Below are positions 14,190-28,400 of a DNA stretch of 64,000 nucleotides, one piece after another. This stretch comes from Thamnaconus septentrionalis (taxonomy: Eukaryota > Chordata > Actinopteri > Tetraodontiformes > Monacanthidae), in contig CM020512.1 of assembly GCA_009823395.1 (NCBI GenBank), positions 7,762,905 through 7,826,904 on the forward strand, read 5' to 3'. The notes under the pieces were generated by a model that saw nothing but the letters and a program-made list of their open reading frames with translations, made no database searches and was not told the DNA's origin. Made by a program: the position numbers and the translations under genes. Each line of letters begins with the position of its first letter. The stretch's first letter is position 1.

Positions 14190-17100
14190 CATGCAAGTTT
14201 TTTTTGTTTTTTTTTGTTTTTTTGAAGAATTATTTAGTCTTGTTAGCCAGGAGTGCAGAAACTTTTGACCCATTTTTTTTCCACACCGTGACCTCTCCCC
14301 AATAGAGACAGAGACACACACTCACATGCAAGCATGCACGCACGCGCAAGCACGCATGCATGCGAACACACACACACACACACACACGCAGCATCATTCA
14401 TGTGTAATCATGCCGTTTGAAGCCCGGTGGCCAGCTGCATGGCGGTGGCGGCGGCGGCGGCCCTGCGCTGAGTTCTGACTCACCTCCTCCACTTCACACA
14501 TCACATCACATCAGAGGGGGCGTTCCAGGAGCGTTCCAGGTCCCACCAGCCCGCTCGACATTCCTTCTTAGGCTTTGATACTGGGAGGGCTCCCACGTGT
14601 CTGTCCATCATCATTGTCTACTCCTCTCCTCCACCTAATCCCCCTCCACGCACATCCTCCCCCGGCTCGGAGGAGTCTCTCCAGCTCTGGACAGTGTTTC
14701 ATTCCTTCGCAGGGGTTTGATAGCTTAATGGCCCCCGAGAAGAGCCGAGAGCCGCACCGGGAGATGAGAGGTGTCGTTTGGGCTCGCTTGCAACGATTTC
14801 ATTTCATTTTTAGAATATTTTTTTAAATAAAAAAAAAAAAATTGCCGCCCGCTGAAGCCAGATGTACCGATCACAGCAGCACAAGGACGAGACGGGAGGA
14901 GAAAATAACACAGAGAGAAGAAAAGAAAAGCAATGGGGGGAGGGAGGGACGATACAATGCAGCGCGAGCGTGAACTCAATTCCATCTCCCTATTCAGCTC
15001 AAAACCTCTATGAGCAGCGGCAGCTCTGCTCTTTGTCAGGGCAATTTCGCCGCCTTTCACTTTGACATCATCACAAGTGTGCGCGGCGTCTTTGTGGCCC
15101 TCTGCACTCTGAAGGTCTGTTCATTTTCTGGCCTGAAAGCAGAGAGAGCAGCCCAGCGCACGCCGATCTTTACGTGTTTCTGGATTTTCTTCTTTTTTTT
15201 TGTTGCTGTTGTTGTTGTTGTTGTTGTCGTGCTGCGCCTTGAATGGAAATGCTGTTGTGTTGAAAACCGAGTGGATCCCAAGTTGAAGCGACGCTCAGTC
15301 GATGCGTCCGCTGTTTGTTCTGTGAGGTGAAGAGATGCGCAGGTCGCTTCCTTCGGCCAATCTCACATCCACTTATTTCATTTCTCAGTGTATTCAAGCT
15401 CTATTGCGAGCTGTTAACATTTGATTTCTGCCCGACGACGAGGGATGTCAATTCTCGCAACAAAACTTCATTTAACAATTCACAGCAGTCCATCCTAAAC
15501 ACTATTAGGGTTGCAAACCGTTAATAAACGTATACACATTAATGTATATATACACACATATATAACAAGGAATGCAGAGCTGCTCAGTCTCTTTTATCGA
15601 GTCCTAGAGATGCAGCCTCTCCTGCACGTCCTCAGCCTCTTCCACCTCCACACAAACACAAACGCACACATCAGCCTTGAATGCCTCCAGTGAGGTGCGT
15701 CTGCATAGCGTCTGCGCACATCTAACACATCAAGCGGCAACAAAAGGAGACGGACATGCGGACACTTGCTCTGACTCAACTTCAGCGCCGCGTCCTGCTG
15801 CCGGAACGCAACGTCTATCCAGGGTCTGTGGCGAATATCACAAGTGTGACCAAAACACGTTAGGTTGGAATCAAAAGGGGGACTGTCTAGAACGTCACTG
15901 CATGGTGCGGGTTAGGAACTGGTTTGACTGTAAAGGTCCCACGTTTATGCAAAATCCACTTCTCCACACTGATGCCGTGCACTAAAACATAATTCTGGGA
16001 ATGAGTGAGGTCACAAAGGGCATCGATGCTTTACCCAGGCTGGTGAGCACAGCTCCTAAGGCCTTCTCAAACATGCGGACCGTTAAACAAAGCCGGTTTG
16101 ATCTGAAGACAGTAAACAGAGGGATAAATATGCTGCTTTGCTGGCGAGTCGAAAAGCGTTTATCAGGACAAGCAATCGTGTAAGTCAGGAAAAGAAAATC
16201 CCATAGTATGGGATACTATTAATATTATTCATATACACAACCTCACTGGGAGAGATGTGAAATTCAAAATCATTACAAAATGTTAAAATTACATATAGAC
16301 AAACAGCTTGTATAAAATGAGGCATTTGAGGAAAGCTCCATTCTAAATAAACCCCAAAAAAAACAGCCAAGCTTAAACAACAAGCGGCTGTGAGTGTGTG
16401 TGTGCTTGTGTGTGTGTGTGTAGGCTCTGACGGAAGCCAGATGAGCAGAGCCAACCGCTGACCTTCAGGTGCCGTTTTGAGGGACGGAGCTGCGATGCTC
16501 CTTTTTACAACCAGCCCACACTTCCTGCAATAGCGCGGCTTATGGTCATCTTCAGCGATAGGACATTTTATGGCAGCCATAGCTATTATTGTCAGGCCGC
16601 TCCGGCCACAGCAGCAGCAGCAGCAGCAGCCAGGCTGAATGCGTAGAACAAGGTGAAGACTGACCCTGAACCGGCCGCCCACCGACATGATTGGCTCAGG
16701 CGGCCGAGGCGGGGGGGGGGGTTATGCGGGGGCGAAAGAGGGCTGGCGGACAGGCAAGATTATGACAGGAAGGAGTGCGAGCGTGGCTTAATCTCAGGTG
16801 TTGCGAGCAGGTTTTAATATCTGTGGTGGTCAGTGAGGATGCGATAGAGGATAATTGCTTCTGGGCTTGTCACAGATGGTGCTGGTTTATCTGGGAACGG
16901 TGGCCGGGGCCACCGCTCTGTCAAGGACATTTTTACTGCTCTGATCTCCTTATCTTACCCCACCAATGTCAATCAGAAGCGGGGCTGCAGATGTACGACT
17001 TTATGTGCAGGTTGGGGGGGGGGCTTCATTCCATCTTCCTGAATTATTTATTGCAGGTAAGTTGAATCACCGTTGTATTTCTAATGTACGGAACTGACAG

Positions 17101-19590
17101 GGGTGGAGGGGATGATCAAACACATCCCACCGATATATTTATAAGACCAATAAGTTCAATACAATGAATAGAGTCAGCGTGGAATTCAATAAAATTATAC
17201 GGCCCAATCAATGGCCTTGATAGTACAAAACCAAATCGTTTAGTATTGACTTTACAACATCTGCACTCTGGTACACTTGCTGCATGTCTAGTATATTAAC
17301 CTGAGACTTGCAATCCGATACGCGACAGGAAAAAGGATACAGAGGAGCCAGAACATCACAATCCTGCTTACAATAGTCTTAAAATACCCATTTAAACTGT
17401 TGACTTAAACTTAATTTTGCTGTAATCTTTGCATTGCCATGAGCTTTTCTTCACTTATCCATCACATCTCATACATCAGGTGTGCAAGAAGGATGACTTT
17501 AGACAGCAGCTGCCGCAGCAGGCCGGTAGATATTTGTTTACAGGGAAATGAACGCCTGCACCCTTTAATAATCCTGCAAAATAGCCGTTTTCAGTAGCAG
17601 CATCACACAATTTGTTGGGTGGGCACCAACAGCAGGCTGTGGGTGTGGTCACTAGCTTGGGAGCGCTATCTGAGCGTGCCATCAGAGTTCGTTGGGACAT
17701 CACAAAGAGCTGATTACCAGAACTGTGTGTTGCAGGCCACACGTCCTCAACAGTGGCGCAAGTAAAGAGAAGTAGAAGATGGACTTTTCTTGTTTCACTG
17801 ACTGGATAGAGTCACTTTTTTTCTCGTGAGAAAACGTCTGTGGAGGTAACTCACAACGGAAAGTTCACTGGTTTCATTCGCCGCTGAACACAACAGTGAC
17901 AACAGAAGCGATGAAAACCTTTTCATTTAGATCTGAATCAGAACAATCACAACAACAACTAATTTCCTGTGAATTTAGTCTAATCAATCTGGAGTGAAGT
18001 GGACCAAGCAAGTGATGAAAAAATGTAAATATGGGGGTGGAATAAACACCGGCAAAGTCAATTCTGCAATAAAGAAAACTGAACATTTGCTTCACTGTTG
18101 CTGATTTCTTTTTTCATTCCCTCTGACTGACAGATACGTGTCGTGCAGTCAAAAAAGACGAGAGAAAAAAAAGCACGAGCAGCAGGCGGCAGGCAGGCAG
18201 AATGATAGAAGTCTGCCTTCGCCTCTCATCAGAGCTATTCCTAGCAGCAGCCTCCCTGTCAGAACACAGCCGCCGCCAGGAGATGAGCGGAGAGCTGTAA
18301 TAAGAGGACGCCTGGAGGGCTCCTCCATCACTCTGACCGGAAAGACCTGAGACGTGCCGGACGTGCAGCACAGGGTCCGTCTGCATGCGTAGCGCTGCTA
18401 GTTAGAGCCGCGGCAGACAGACTTCAGTCGGGGGGGCCTTTATCTTCCTTCCCCGCTGCATCTTATTCCTCCATCCTGCGCTAGAGCACCAAGAGGGAGG
18501 GGGGCTGAGGCTGGGGCGGGTGGAGGGGTGTGAGGTGAGAGGGAGGGAGCAGTGCTGACTGCTTCACTTAAATATTTATGCTGACAGGGGAAAGACAAGA
18601 ATGTTATCTCCGACAAGACTTGCCTCTATATCAACACATGTTCTGACTCGGACGCACACATGGTACATGCTTCCTGAACCCCAGCCTCACATTCTCAGGG
18701 AGGAAGCAAATTTAAGAGGCAGAGATCGTATGACCGCAGAAAGGCAGAGACTTTCATTAAGAACGCGATAAAATAAAGGGCCGGACAGGAATCCTGACAA
18801 CAAGCTGGAGTGCCAGGAAAGAACGTTTCCATAAATCCTTTGAAATTATCTCACGTCTCCATCTGGTAAAAGAGCCTGTCGAAAGTGTTTCGGGGGGGGA
18901 GTGCCGGAAAAAAAAAAGGACTGTTTTTTTTTCTTCTTGATTCGCCAGGTAGCTGCAGCTCGCAGGGTTTTCTGCACCTTTACCAAGAGCCAGCTGGGAG
19001 TGGAGGAGTGCAAAAAAAAGAAGAAGCAGCAAACGCACTTTGGCGTAGGAGAGAGAAACGCTCTGCTTTACTGGAGTTCAACGATTTCCAGATCGCACTC
19101 CGCTGTTTTCTTTTATCTCCCACGACAAGTGACTGTATCAGCCGTCATCAGAATCAAGATCAGGATCATCAGCAGTCTCACACTGACAGCATGGTTTTAG
19201 GAGGTGTGCAGAGGATGGAGGAGGAGGTGGTGGCAGAGGAGGAGGAGTGAAGTGTGGAATGCACATGTGAAAGGAGCGGGTTTGGCCACAATCTGCCCGA
19301 CGACAGTTGGGAGTGAAGCAGGAAACCTGCCGACAGAGAACTTTTCATTCTCTTCTTCTACTGTTGAAATCCCAGCCGCTCCTGCAGCATCAATGCTAAC
19401 TCTCTTTAGCAGCAGCTTCCTGCTTTTCTTCTTCTTCTTCTTCTTCTTCTTCTGGGGTCTGTCTGTGGCCGCCTCCAGCAGGAGCTCCCTGGGTGTTGTC
19501 ACAACTAAGAAGAAACCTGAATGTCCTACTGAATTCTGGTAGTGCAGTGGAAGTCGTAGCGATCCAGCTGCTGCGCGACACTAGCTGCGT
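14190..19590. other. Intergenic, no gene identified
   Basis: A mixture of short CA runs (14364-14388), a CGG run (14446-14460), a GTT run (15204-15227), a CAG run (16612-16630) and unassigned single-copy sequence. Short open frames exist on both strands, but none has domain-like features. Confidence 0.45.
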
Positions 19591-20085
19591 TTCCCCTACC
19601 CCTAGAATTGCCAAAACCTATATATCGCAATAAAAAACTGGTAATGGAAACATCAAAACCTCGAAAAACCTCTCAAATATCGAATATACATAAGTGTCAT
19701 GGAAACACTTTTTCGCATTTACACGTCGCCGGACGTGACGTATGGGGTCACATGACCAGTTCCCTTCAAGTGAAAATGGCGCGTTATGTTTGGCCCCGAG
19801 GAGGAGACTGACTATTTTTTACAGGTAATCAAAGACAAAAATATAACAACCATTGTTGACAGCAAACAAACGTAAACAAACAAAAGCAAACATAATTTTG
19901 ACGGGACGAGAATTACGGCTTATGCGCTTCACACCAATGGAAACACCTGCAAATCGCAATTGTACTTTTAGAAATTTTAGAAATATCGCTTTTGTTTTGC
20001 AAAAAACTGTCACGGAACCGCAGCTACTAACGCTAGCTCCTCCCGCGTGTGAAAGGCCTGAATGCTGCGCCGCATTGTTTCCTTC
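19590..20085. repeat. Probable dispersed teleost repeat with 'ATGGAAAC' motifs
   Basis: The segment repeats CATGGAAAC / AATGGAAAC and pairs AAAACCT..TATATCGCAATAAAA with AAATATCGCTTTTGTTTTGC in inverted fashion. It resembles a known class of fish non-autonomous elements, but I cannot name the family or fix the borders. Confidence 0.4.
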
Positions 20086-21510
20086 GTTTTCCCTCTAAAA
20101 CTTACCAGAACCCAGATGGGCCGTTGCTACAGTGAGCAGGGGGGCGGGGACGAGGCCCCCTACTAACCCCGCCGCCCCCCTGAGGGGGACGTGCGCGCAG
20201 GAACGAGGGAGCACTGTACACAGATGCCACAACTCATGTGAAGCACGTCCCATTAAAGGAGGGTGGACAGCTCCTCCAATCAACAGATCACCTTCTTCAA
20301 ACAGGCCCTTTGTTCTCTCCGATTCCCGGCAGCTGGCAACAATTAGCTGGCAGGACGGGACGCAGCAGTCCAGCTTGCCAGTCAGTCCATTATGGTGAAG
20401 TATGGGAGCCGAGTCGGTGCCAGAGGCCATCAATTAAGACGCGTGATAGATACTCGGGAATGTTGTCGCAAGCAGTCTCGCACACCTCATTTGGAAACTT
20501 TTCCAAGTCGGTTGTGCGAGAGCTTAAAAGAAACAAACACATTTTTAATTGGCCAACACTCGTGTTAGCAGCCAGACCTTTTTTATACGATTTGGGGCAA
20601 GAACACGGTTGTTTGTTTAGGGGTTGTTGTTTTTTTTTTGTTGGTTTGTCACTGGCACGGCGGAGTAACAAGTTCAAATTAGCCGGCACGCTGCCAAGTT
20701 TACCCTTGAAAGAAATCTTGTCACTGACAGCAATAATAAATTGCAATCTGCCCAATCAATTGCCGAGCAGCTTGAAGCCCTTAAGTCCTTAAGATGAGAG
20801 GCCGGGTGAGGGTGGAGTTGGGAGGGGGGGAGAAAATCAATTTGCAATTTACATCAGGCTGATGAGTGTTGAAAACAGTGAGAAAGAGACGGCTCCCAGG
20901 ATTCAGGAATAATAATTACATCCTGGCCGACGCAGCGCTGCGGAATAAACATTATGGCGGCTTTAATAATCAATGGCACCGAGTGGAAGTCACGTGACCT
21001 GAAACTCTCTCCCGCCGGTGTGCACGAGCCGGCCCGGCGCACCGTCAGGTTTACACACACACACACACACACGGGAGAGGAAGTGAATCGTGTCGCATCA
21101 GCGGAGAGCCGGTGTGACATGACGGCGGCTTCCTGGGAACACGGCTGCAACACAATGGTACAGCGGGACACCGTGGCGAGTCAGGGGGCAGATTGAGCCG
21201 GGACGGTGTCACAGGTGCCAGAGGCTACGGCCGTGTTGAGCCGAGGCCCAAACGGCGAAATCGGATCTGCGAAGCGACCAGGAGAGCGACAGACTGTGAC
21301 GGTTTTATCTTGCCGTCGGGTCAGCGTGAGGAGGAGTCACCTCCGTCCCCAACCTCCTGCTGCTCGTAAGTAGTGGATTTCAGACAGCCAATACGGTGGT
21401 GAGGTGATTTTTTTCCCCCCCGGTGGCCACATCCGAAAATCCCATGCAGCCCAAAAACGGTAAATGGTAAAACAGTTAACAGGACATCCACGACAGTTTA
21501 TACTTGATTT

Positions 21511-22160
21511 TTAAAGGTCCAGTGTGTAAAATTTGGCCTGATTTATGATTTTTATATTGGTAAAAGCTTTGTATACTGCCCATAAAATGTTAATAAAAGT
21601 GTATACTCACAGTACAATAAATTATTATTTACATATTAGAATATACATAGAGCACTTTTTCCTATGGAGAGACTAAGTGTCAAATTAAAAGAACACTTTT
21701 ATGGAAATATGGCAACCCCAAAATAGATGACCTGCTTTTGGATCTTAGTGAAATTCACTTGCCAATAAGTAGTTAATTTCTTTTTCCTTTGTATTTTTAT
21801 TATTTTTATCATTATCATTTTATTTAATGTATTTTTTTCCTCCTTACGTTTTACGATATTTGAACATTCCCGCCTTGTTCAGACCACTATTGAATGAAGT
21901 ATGTTTATGTGTATTGTTTTGTTACAGTTCTGAAGATAAAATAAAGTATGATTAATAAAAAAAAAGAATATACATAAAGCAACCTTGGTCCCAGTCAGGT
22001 GCCATCTTGCACGACCACATTTCTGCGGAGGCCAGTGATGGACAATCCAGCCCACCTGACAGCATGTTTCATATTTAGGGTAAATGTTCGCATCCTCAAC
22101 TAAACCAACGAAGAAGAAGTTGAAAAAGGTGCCCAAGTTTGTGTGCACAGACTTTAAAAA
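21511..22160 (+). mobile_element. MITE-like element of the same family, interrupted by a retro-insertion
   Basis: Starts AAAGGTCCAGTGTGTAAAAT and shares long blocks with the reverse complement of 51972-52453. The shared order is AATTTATGATTTTTA, AAAAGTGTATA, CAGTACAATAAA, then GAATATACATA, CCATCTTGCAC and CAATCCAGCCCACCTGACAG. The blocks are split by a 315-bp insertion at 21650-21964. The right end is poorly preserved. Confidence 0.7.
21650..21964 (+). mobile_element. Poly(A)-tailed retro-insertion flanked by a 12-bp target-site duplication
   Basis: The 12-bp AGAATATACATA occurs at 21638-21649 and again at 21965-21976. Between them lie 315 bp ending in GATAAAATAAAGTATGATT and an A-rich tail, with AATAAA-type signals. 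The related element at 51972-52453 shows the uninterrupted site. These are the marks of LINE-mediated insertion of a 5'-truncated element or of an mRNA 3' end. The source is unknown. Confidence 0.75.
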
Positions 22161-22319
22161 AATAATTAGTCCAGAAAATCTCCTGGAAAAGAGTTACTAG
22201 AGGCGTGGCACCTGCTGCATCTCGGCCCATTCTGATTGGATGATGCATGCTGGCTGATGCATCCTGTGAAGTTCCAGAGGCATGATGGGAAGCCATTTCA
22301 AATTGGCGGACTGTTTTTC

Positions 22320-23673
22320 GGCGCCAGGTGGGCGACTCTACTGAAACGACCGGGCCGCCATATTGGATCCTGGGGACCCGATGGTGGCGGAGAAACAGGA
22401 GCGGAGGGGAGGAGGATGAATAGTCGCAGTTTCAACTGCGTTTTTTTTTTTGTTTTTGTTTTCTCGCGGGGGGGTTTAGGGGAGGACAGAAACAAGAGGC
22501 AGAAAAAGGAGCAGGCTGGAAGGGTTAAACGTTGGCAAAAAAAAAAAAAAAGCGGCGAGGGCACAAAAGGCCCATTGTGAGGGACAGAAGTGTCCCCGGA
22601 AAGGAGGGAACGGAGAAGAAAGCCACCACTGGCCAGCCCCCCACTCCCTCCCTCCACCCCCTGGACCCATTGTGGGCGAAGGGGAGTGCAGCCACGCATG
22701 ACAGATGTCCCTGACCATTGTTTCCTCCGAGCAGCCTCCTCTCGGCCTCCTGCTCCAGCCACGAAATTCCACGAGACGGCCTCCGCCTGGGAGAGGCGTT
22801 CAACGAGACCTCACGTCTTGTTCCGCGCCAGGCTGACTGGCTGACTGGCTGACTGGCTGACGGAGGGTGAACGGCGAGACCCTGGGAGAAACTATAGACA
22901 CTCGGGCGGCACCAGTTACGATTCATTTAATGCGTTGCCACCGTTAGCAGGCAGGAAAAGCAACTAAAAATGATCACCGGAGCTACACCGCCCCCACCAC
23001 CCCCCCTTGTGAGCGCTACATGAAATCTGACATTCACCAAGTCAGAAATCAATGGCAGATTGATCGTTTGTGTCAAACAATCATCATGCACAGTTTGGGA
23101 AAAGGGGAAAAAAAAAAAAAAAAAAAAAATCAGCTCACGCATTTTATTTTGTTGCCCGAGGCCCCTCGAGCGAGAGCCGTCACCACGGCGGTAAGTGGAG
23201 CTCAGGTAGGAGCTCCGGGGCCACTTCAAGAGTCGAGGTAAGCGTTTTGCTTTTGTTTTTTTCATATTACAAAGCAGTGACGTTTAGAGACCCCCCCTCC
23301 ACCCAGCTCTCCCCTGCCCCCCACATTATTCACTGGCCCACCATGTGGCGGCCCTACAGAGGCGGCTTGTCGGCCTGTCAGTCACAGCAACACTGTGCCA
23401 GTGGGACGTGAGCGGCGACAATGGTCCCCGTTTGGTTAATGGGTGAGAGAAATAACACAGACAGTCTTTCATTTCTGCGCCCGGCGAGCGCACTGTCTGC
23501 CCCACCACCTTAACCTAGCTACCCCCCCCCAAAAAAAAACCTCCCCAACTGCCCCCTCCCTCCGCCAGGCCCATTCTTCTCCGCCACATTCAAGCAACAC
23601 TCCAAATCAGCTGCCCCACCCCCGCCCGCCTGTTAGCATTCATTTAAAAAAAAAAAGAAAAAAAAAAAAAAAG

Positions 23674-23705
<32 letters not shown>

Positions 23706-26700
23706 TTCCACCGCGTGAGAGAGTGAAAGATCCAAACGGTGTGGAAAATCCGTTTGAAAGCTATGAATGTTTACCGGCGGGGATCAATGGAGGATCGTTG
23801 GGTGAATTAAACAGCAACCAAGGCGTCGCACGGCTGTCCCACGACTCGCCAACCTTTACCCCCCCCCCACCGTCGCCGACGTAAACACTGCGTCAGCACA
23901 AAAACCACACACACGCACACATCAGACTCACCTCACTGTGGAGGCTAGCAGATGATTGTTTTAAACAATACCAGGGGACCCCAGCCCAGGTTTGTTATTA
24001 TTCTTAATTAATCGCCATTACTTTGACCGCCCATCATTTTGTCTCAGCATCAGACAAATAGAAGGGAATACTGATTGTGAATCCGCAGTAGCCCTGACTG
24101 TGTTGCCTTTAGGTTGCTCCTTTTGTCAGACAAAAAACACAGAATTTCCAAGTTTCACTGAATGTCTGAATTTGACTGAACTGACAGAATGACTCCATTC
24201 ACATCACCATTTCTGACAATGACACACACTTACACACAGCTGAAGACCTATACATACTGCCTACTCAGATGCAAGTGTTGCACACTTGAACTGAGCTATC
24301 GCACCTGGCTGGAATTTGGCTGCAGGTTTTTCACTGCCAGACCTGAAGTCTGACATATGAAAAGATAATTAGAAGAAAAACTAAAAAGCGACCAGAGCTC
24401 CATCCTGGTCTGTGATTGGAGCTGATCTTCCACACAGATGAGATTCAAAAGTTGGAAGTGAGTAAAGTCCGCCATTCACTTCTGTTTGTTGTTCCATTCT
24501 TGAGAGAGCGTATGCCAAGAGGTGCAGTTTTGGAAATGGGCACTTTGTGATGTCACAAAGGGCACCAATGTCTCTTCCAGGTAAGTGAACAGTGCCAGTG
24601 GAAGGTGGCATCAGAGTGTTATTACAGGTAAACAGCGGGCTAAACATGTTGGAGATCTCTATGGCTGTTTATATAATAAAGCTTATTTGTTCCACTGGGA
24701 GTCGGGGATGAAACAGAAGCACTTAAACTGGAGAAACCGTGGGACATTGAAGTCCAGAGACAGAAACTTTAAATTGTATTCTCACATCTCCTCTCTCAGT
24801 GTGCAAACAGGATGAAGGACAGAAAGACAAACTATTTTTTGACAAAACACAAAACTCACTTTTGTGTTCTGCTGCTAAAAGTGCAGAGTTCCAGTAGGAG
24901 GAGTGACTTCCCACCTTTGCTCTCTATCTGCTAAAAACAGACCTGCGTGTTATTCCTGCCACTCTGCACAACAAACCATCTTTTTTCTCCCCCTCCCTTC
25001 CATCCCTTGAAGTCTTTGCATTTTCATTTCTGAACATTCTGAAATAGTCTTTGGCTTTTGATTTCTGCCTCTGCAGCCACGCCTGCTGAAGGCCGAGCGT
25101 GACGGCGGCGCTCGTGAAAACCTGTAATCTGAAGTGGCCTATTTTCCCTCACGTCTGTCAGCTTAACGTCAACAGACGGGCAACATTAGTGTCAGGCACG
25201 TTCCTTCCCCGGCTGGTGTTGAACGTCGCGTCTGGTGCCGCCGCTGAAAGCTCAGGAGGAAAAAAAAAACCTAAAGTCAGGGAGCCTCCCACGAAGGCCG
25301 CTTATTCTTCCAAACTAGAGGTGCGTAACTGGTGGATCTGACCTCCAGTCCAGTGGTGGTGGTGGTGGTGGGGGGTGTGACATATGGCAGCGTTCGTCCG
25401 TCCGCGGGCCGACCCTGGTGGACGGAGCCCGCGGACCTCTGGGTAAAATCAAATGAACGCATGTAAACATTTAGCGCCCCCTATGCGGCGCACTGTGCCG
25501 TGATGCCCCCCCCCCAACAAACCTCCCGCGTGAGCTTAGGCGACCCCAGCCAACATCAATCAGGCCGCGCACAATGGGGAGAGGCGCACGGCGAAGATCC
25601 CGGGGGTCAACTGCACTTTTAATAAGAAAAACACGGGCGGCTTTTGTGGCGGGCGGCGCACGGCTCCTGCTCCCCCTTGGCTGCGCGCCGGTCGGGCCAC
25701 TTCTGCGTCCTCCAATTATGAGGAGCCCTCCATGCATGATCTCCACAGATGAGTGGATAATCTACTTGGGTACGGATTTGCCGCTAATCTGCCATTTTTT
25801 TTATTTTTTGCCCTCCAAATCAAATCACAATGGGATACATGCAGGGGCTTACGCACTGATACAATGATTTTAAAGGATGGCCAGAAGGAGGGCGACTCGC
25901 CGACTCGTGACGGCCGGAAGTATTTGCAAAAGATTTGCTGGGGATATGATATAACAACAACCAGATGAAAGGCTTGTTTTTCTCTTTTTGGGGAGCTTAG
26001 TTTAAATAACCCAGATGCTAACAGCCTCCTACAAGAGTCCCGTACAAATTGTGCTGTGACAAACCGTAACCTCTTCTCTTTTTCTTTTTTTTTCAGACAG
26101 CTTAGCGGAGCTCTATCTCGCAGGAAAAGGCATCGAGCGCGCAGGCAGAAAATGACTGTTTTGACAGCTGCAGGGACAGCATTATTTCTCTGTTTCGGGA
26201 GATAAGAACTATCAGCAGAGTCGGAAATGCAGGAGCAGGTCACGCCTTGCCTGCTAACATGCCGGGGTTGACTGCTTATGCTGAGATATGTCGCGGCGGC
26301 GAGCTACGAACCCATGCGGCTAATGACGGTTAGCAAAGGCGGACACGTGCGATCCTTCCTGACTGTCAGCAGGAGCCCTTTGGGTTGGAGGGAAGTTGCA
26401 CAGCACAGGCACACACACACACATACACACACACCTGTGGAAAAAAACACACAGCGCCGCCAGACGCTGGGTGTGTGTGCTCAGCGGCCGACGTCCAACT
26501 GTTAAAACGTCTCCCCTCTGACACCTCCGGGCCCCGGCTTTCATTACCGCTCTGCCTCTCCGCCAGATACTCACAATCTCATTACCTTGCGCGGATCAGG
26601 CCGAGGAACAGCCTTCCCCGGGCAGACGCAAACACATTGATCCGGCATCTGAAGCGGCAGAAACGTCGAGGCGCCGACACAAGACATCGCGGATTCACAG

Positions 26701-26900
26701 TCGCGCGATCAATAGCCGGCGGAGAGCAAACAGGCCTTTGCAGGAAATGTGCAGGGCCGACAAAACATGGCACAAGAATTTGTGCTGTTAGGGGCCTTTG
26801 ACTGGAGACAATGTTGCTGCGCATGAGGACGAATGACACAGTATAACTGGTTCACACATCTTCTAATCAGTAATCTTGTGAACTAAAACAGAATATAATA
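22320..26900. other. Intergenic, no gene identified; some enhancer-like patches
   Basis: Poly-A/T runs, CA runs (23680-23704, 26410-26433) and CpG-containing patches at 25080-25740 and 26260-26840. AATTATGAGGAGCCCTCCAT and CTAATCTGCCATTTTTTTTA near 25710-25805 resemble conserved non-coding elements in style only. Confidence 0.4.
22830..22862. repeat. (GGCTGACT)n short tandem repeat
   Basis: Four copies of an 8-bp unit, GGCTGACT. Confidence 0.85.
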
Positions 26901-26912
26901 TCGAGATAGGCA

Positions 26913-27229
26913 CTACCGGTTGAAAGTTTGGACACACCCTATGAATTTAATGTCTTTTCTTTCATTCTCATAACTATTGGCATTGCAGTTTCTCACTGAA
27001 GGCATCAAAGCTAGGTATGAACACACATGGAATTAGAGTTTTATATTTAAATTCTTCAAAATAGCCACCTTTCATAAAAAAGAGTTATTTCACATGTTAT
27101 TCTTTGCTGCATAATTCCATATATCTTGCTCATATATTTGATGTCTTTAGTATCTATCTGCAGTGTAGAAAGTTGTAAAGATAAAAAAAAATGCATGAGA
27201 AGGTGTTTGTCCAAACCTTTGACTGGTAG
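26913..27229 (+). mobile_element. Tc1/mariner-type MITE
   Basis: About 317 bp with terminal inverted repeats: the left end is CTACCGGTTGAAAGTTTGGA, and the reverse complement of the right end is CTACCAGTCAAAGGTTTGGA. Both then read CACACC or CAAACACC. The interior (AAAATAGCCACCTTTC, TTATTCTTTGCTGCATAATT) is characteristic of the abundant fish Tc1-derived miniature elements. There is no transposase gene. Confidence 0.85.
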
Positions 27230-27239
27230 CGTATGTTTC

Positions 27240-28400
27240 TGGTTTGTTCCACTTATTTTTACAGAAAGAGCACGACCACGTGTTAGGAATATATCATTTC
27301 TAACAATACTATATTTATAATGTGAAGAAGATGAAAAACAAAAAAAGATTTAAAAATCACACAAAAGAAAAAAAACATTTGGAATCTTAAGGTCATAAAG
27401 TACAAATACACTTGAGGTACAAACACATTTTTAAAAAATGTGCAACGCAAATGTCTTTAAAAGCAAAAAAAGCAGTGATTACATTATTGATTAAGAAATG
27501 TTTCTTGAAATCTGTCATTAAATTTCCATCCTTTGAAATAGGTTTCAACAGCCACCATGCAAGTAAGATGGTGCAGAAGCAGCAAAGAGACATCACCATC
27601 AGATCTGAGAGCACAGTTGTCCACAATTTTCTTCAGAGCTGCTAGGAATAGACGCCCTCAGCTGCTCCTACACTATATTTACCGCAGTCCGCTGCTGCAA
27701 CAAACCTTGCTTTGCGTGGAGAAAAGCTCTGAATTAAAGCCGCTCGCGTGTTAATGACCTCCCCCATCGACCAGCTCTACTTGCAGGTACGTGCAAGAGA
27801 GAAAAGTACGACTCTGCACTGCAGGCGCGCATACTTTCCAGCTGGAGCTTCCGTTTGGTCCACCCAACCCCCCCAAGCGCAGGCTCGGCCTCCTTTCCGG
27901 GCAGTGGCCGAGTGTCCGTGCCCCTAAATGCGCTCACTGATGCACAAGAATGGAGTCCTTTCAGCCGGCCCGCCTCCAGATGCTCGCCAAAACAGTCCTC
28001 CAGGGGAGAAAGGGAGATAGGAATCTGATAGCCTATCATTAGCAGGCCAAATAAAGCAAAGGCAAAAAAAAAAAAAAAAAAATCTCAGGCCAAGCCACTG
28101 AACCTCAGTTGTTATGTTTATAGCCGATAGCCTTATTGTTATTGGTACCCTGCGTCGTCTCCTGCCGGGGAGGATGTTTATTGTTGCAGATAAAGTGTCT
28201 AATGGGTTGGAGCTCACTGTGTGTGAGATTCACACATTGATCCAAAGGGCCAGTGCACTGCTACAGACTGGGAGTTTCTCCTCAGTTTGAAGGGAAACCA
28301 ACACCTCGCCGCATTGGTCAGAAGAAACCTTTCAGTCAGATGTAGCACAAAATAAAACACACACACACACACACACACACACTGAACTGAACAGTCTTAC
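27240..28400. other. Intergenic, no gene identified
   Basis: AT-rich in the first 400 bp, then more complex sequence with an A run (28065-28081) and a CA tract (28361-28382). A donor-like TTGCAG|GTACGTG on the plus strand (about 27786) has no matching exon. Confidence 0.4.

Noticed and set aside
22298..22926. Overlapping open frames of 130-150 codons on the minus strand
   Set aside because: Low-complexity Pro/Arg/Ser-rich translations crossing poly-T runs; no domain or splice support.
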